Assembly (NCBI GenBank): GCA_030673525.1
Contig: DAOVIY010000030.1
Location: 1 to 6,724 of the forward strand
DNA from: a bacterium
GTDB lineage: Bacteria; Patescibacteriota; Minisyncoccia; UBA6257
Length of the DNA stretch: 6,724 bases
Direction: 5' to 3'
How positions within the stretch are numbered: position 1 is the first letter of the stretch; every line of letters begins with the position of its first letter. The notes under the pieces are model-generated. The model ran no database searches and was not told the origin of the DNA. It saw only the letters and a program-made list of their open reading frames with translations. The translations under genes were made by a program, and so were the position numbers. Below are positions 5,915 to 6,724 of the stretch, in pieces.

Positions 5915-6724
5915 ATGATTAAACCTGTAAAAAAGAGTAAAAAATTTAAAAAATCTCTTGATAACAAAGAGGCTAATTCCTACACAGCTAAAGATATTTA
6001 TGTTTTGGAAGGATTAGACCCAGTTCGAAAAAGACCTGGTATGTATATTGGATCTACTGGTCTTGAGGGTTTACATCATTTAATTTGGGAATGTGTTGAT
6101 AATTCTATTGATGAAGCAATGGCTGGCTATGCCAAAAATATAAAAATAGAGATATTAAAAGAAAACAGAATAGCTGTTACAGATGATGGTAGAGGAATTC
6201 CTGTAGGCATTTATAAAAAGACGAAAAAATCAGCGTTGGAAATTGTAATGTGTACTTTGCATGCTGGTGGAAAATTTGGAGGAAAGTCTTATAAAGTAGC
6301 TGGAGGATTGCATGGCGTAGGGGTTTCAGTTGTGAATGCCCTTTCAGAATATTTACAGGCAGAGATTTGTCGCGATGGAATGTTATATAGCCAAGAATAT
6401 AATCGAGGAAAACCAAAGACGAAACTTAAAAAAGTAGGTAAGTGCGAAAAACCTGGAACAAAAATCATTTTTGAGCCAGATCCTAAAGTTTTTAAAGAAA
6501 TTAGGTTTGATACAAAAAAGATTCTTGATCATTTAAGACAACAGGCATATCTTACATCAGGTACTACAATTAAATTTGAAGACTATAGGGAAGGCGCTCT
6601 TATTCCTTCTTATACTTTTTATTTTGAAAGCGGGATTATTACTTTAGTTCAATATTTGGCAAGAGATACCCATTGTTTAACTAATAATGTTTTTTATGTT
6701 AAGCAAGAGAGGGAAGGAGTTTTA
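5915..6724 (+). CDS. gyrB: DNA gyrase subunit B, N-terminal 270 codons (3' end beyond window)
   Basis: GyrB supplies the ATPase of gyrase, which introduces negative supercoils together with GyrA. The visible part is the GHKL ATPase domain and the beginning of the transducer. Landmarks are YVLEGLDPVRKRPGMYIGST (29-48), ECVDNSIDEAMAGY (59-72, with catalytic Glu59 and Mg-binding Asn63), VTDDGRGIPV (88-97, Asp90), LHAGGKFGGKSYKVAGGLHGVG (115-136, the ATP lid) and PGTKIIFEPD (180-189). A Lys-rich stretch of about 22 residues precedes the Tyr that opens the family core; E. coli GyrB has a much shorter and less basic lead-in. The only reasonable start is ATG 5915, 5 nt after the pheT stop and without a Shine-Dalgarno, so the gene probably shares the pheST transcript. 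The related topoisomerase IV subunit ParE has the same motifs and cannot be fully excluded from this fragment; gyrB is more likely. Confidence 0.9.
   Translation, partial: MIKPVKKSKKFKKSLDNKEANSYTAKDIYVLEGLDPVRKRPGMYIGSTGLEGLHHLIWECVDNSIDEAMAGYAKNIKIEILKENRIAVTDDGRGIPVGIYKKTKKSALEIVMCTLHAGGKFGGKSYKVAGGLHGVGVSVVNALSEYLQAEICRDGMLYSQEYNRGKPKTKLKKVGKCEKPGTKIIFEPDPKVFKEIRFDTKKILDHLRQQAYLTSGTTIKFEDYREGALIPSYTFYFESGIITLVQYLARDTHCLTNNVFYVKQEREGVL

Noticed and set aside
5785..5967. A 60-codon open frame on the minus strand across the pheT/gyrB junction
   Set aside because: It lies antisense to the conserved C-terminal domain of PheT and the start of gyrB. Its apparent hydrophobicity is the reverse complement of Lys-rich codons, and it resembles no family I know.
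6177..6416. A 79-codon open frame on the minus strand
   Set aside because: It is entirely antisense to the conserved ATPase domain of gyrB and has no recognisable motif or start context.
1..6724. Alternative genetic code (UGA as Gly or Trp), as in some CPR lineages and mollicutes
   Set aside because: None of the six genes contains an in-frame TGA; Trp is encoded by TGG and Gly by GGN at conserved positions.
1..6724. Mobile element, defence system, CRISPR array or prophage content
   Set aside because: Every open frame of meaningful length is a conserved housekeeping gene. No terminal inverted repeats, transposase motifs, spaced direct repeats or phage genes were seen.

Overview
The window is a compact, strongly AT-rich piece of bacterial chromosome carrying six housekeeping genes in two divergent, outward-running gene clusters. 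All four visible stop codons are TAA. No TGA is read inside a gene and TGG encodes Trp, so the standard bacterial code fits; recoded lineages (UGA as Gly or Trp) are disfavoured. The short intergenic gaps, a reduced PheT, Lys/Gln/Asn-rich low-complexity insertions in PheS and the absence of Shine-Dalgarno sequences suggest a small-genome lineage. A member of the Patescibacteria (CPR), perhaps a parcubacterium, is my best guess. This is inference from style; nothing here proves taxonomy.

Minus-strand cluster, read from about 2688 down to 1: yebC (TACO1-family translation factor), ruvC (Holliday junction resolvase) and a class A penicillin-binding protein (PBP1A type) that runs off the left edge. 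Both gaps are 7 nt. The PBP reading frame opens with GTG just after the ruvC stop and is intact to the edge, with glycosyltransferase and transpeptidase motifs in place. ruvA and ruvB do not follow ruvC.

Plus-strand cluster, read from about 2789 to the right edge: pheS and pheT (the two subunits of phenylalanyl-tRNA synthetase, gap 3 nt), then gyrB (gap 5 nt), truncated by the right edge after 270 codons.

The two clusters are separated by 187 nt (2648-2834). That gap holds two well-formed back-to-back sigma-70-type promoters, each with a 17-nt spacer, and a repeated TTTTCGC-containing element touching both -35 boxes. No RNA gene, mobile element, CRISPR array or terminator was found. The transcripts leave the window on both sides, so no terminator is expected inside it.

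There is no evident novel multi-gene system. The points most worth a second look are two 7-nt-period tandem repeats inside pheS, the apparent loss of the tRNA-binding-type B2 domain from PheT, the lack of Shine-Dalgarno sequences at all six starts (with a purine at -3 in every case), and the repeat pair in the divergent promoter region.
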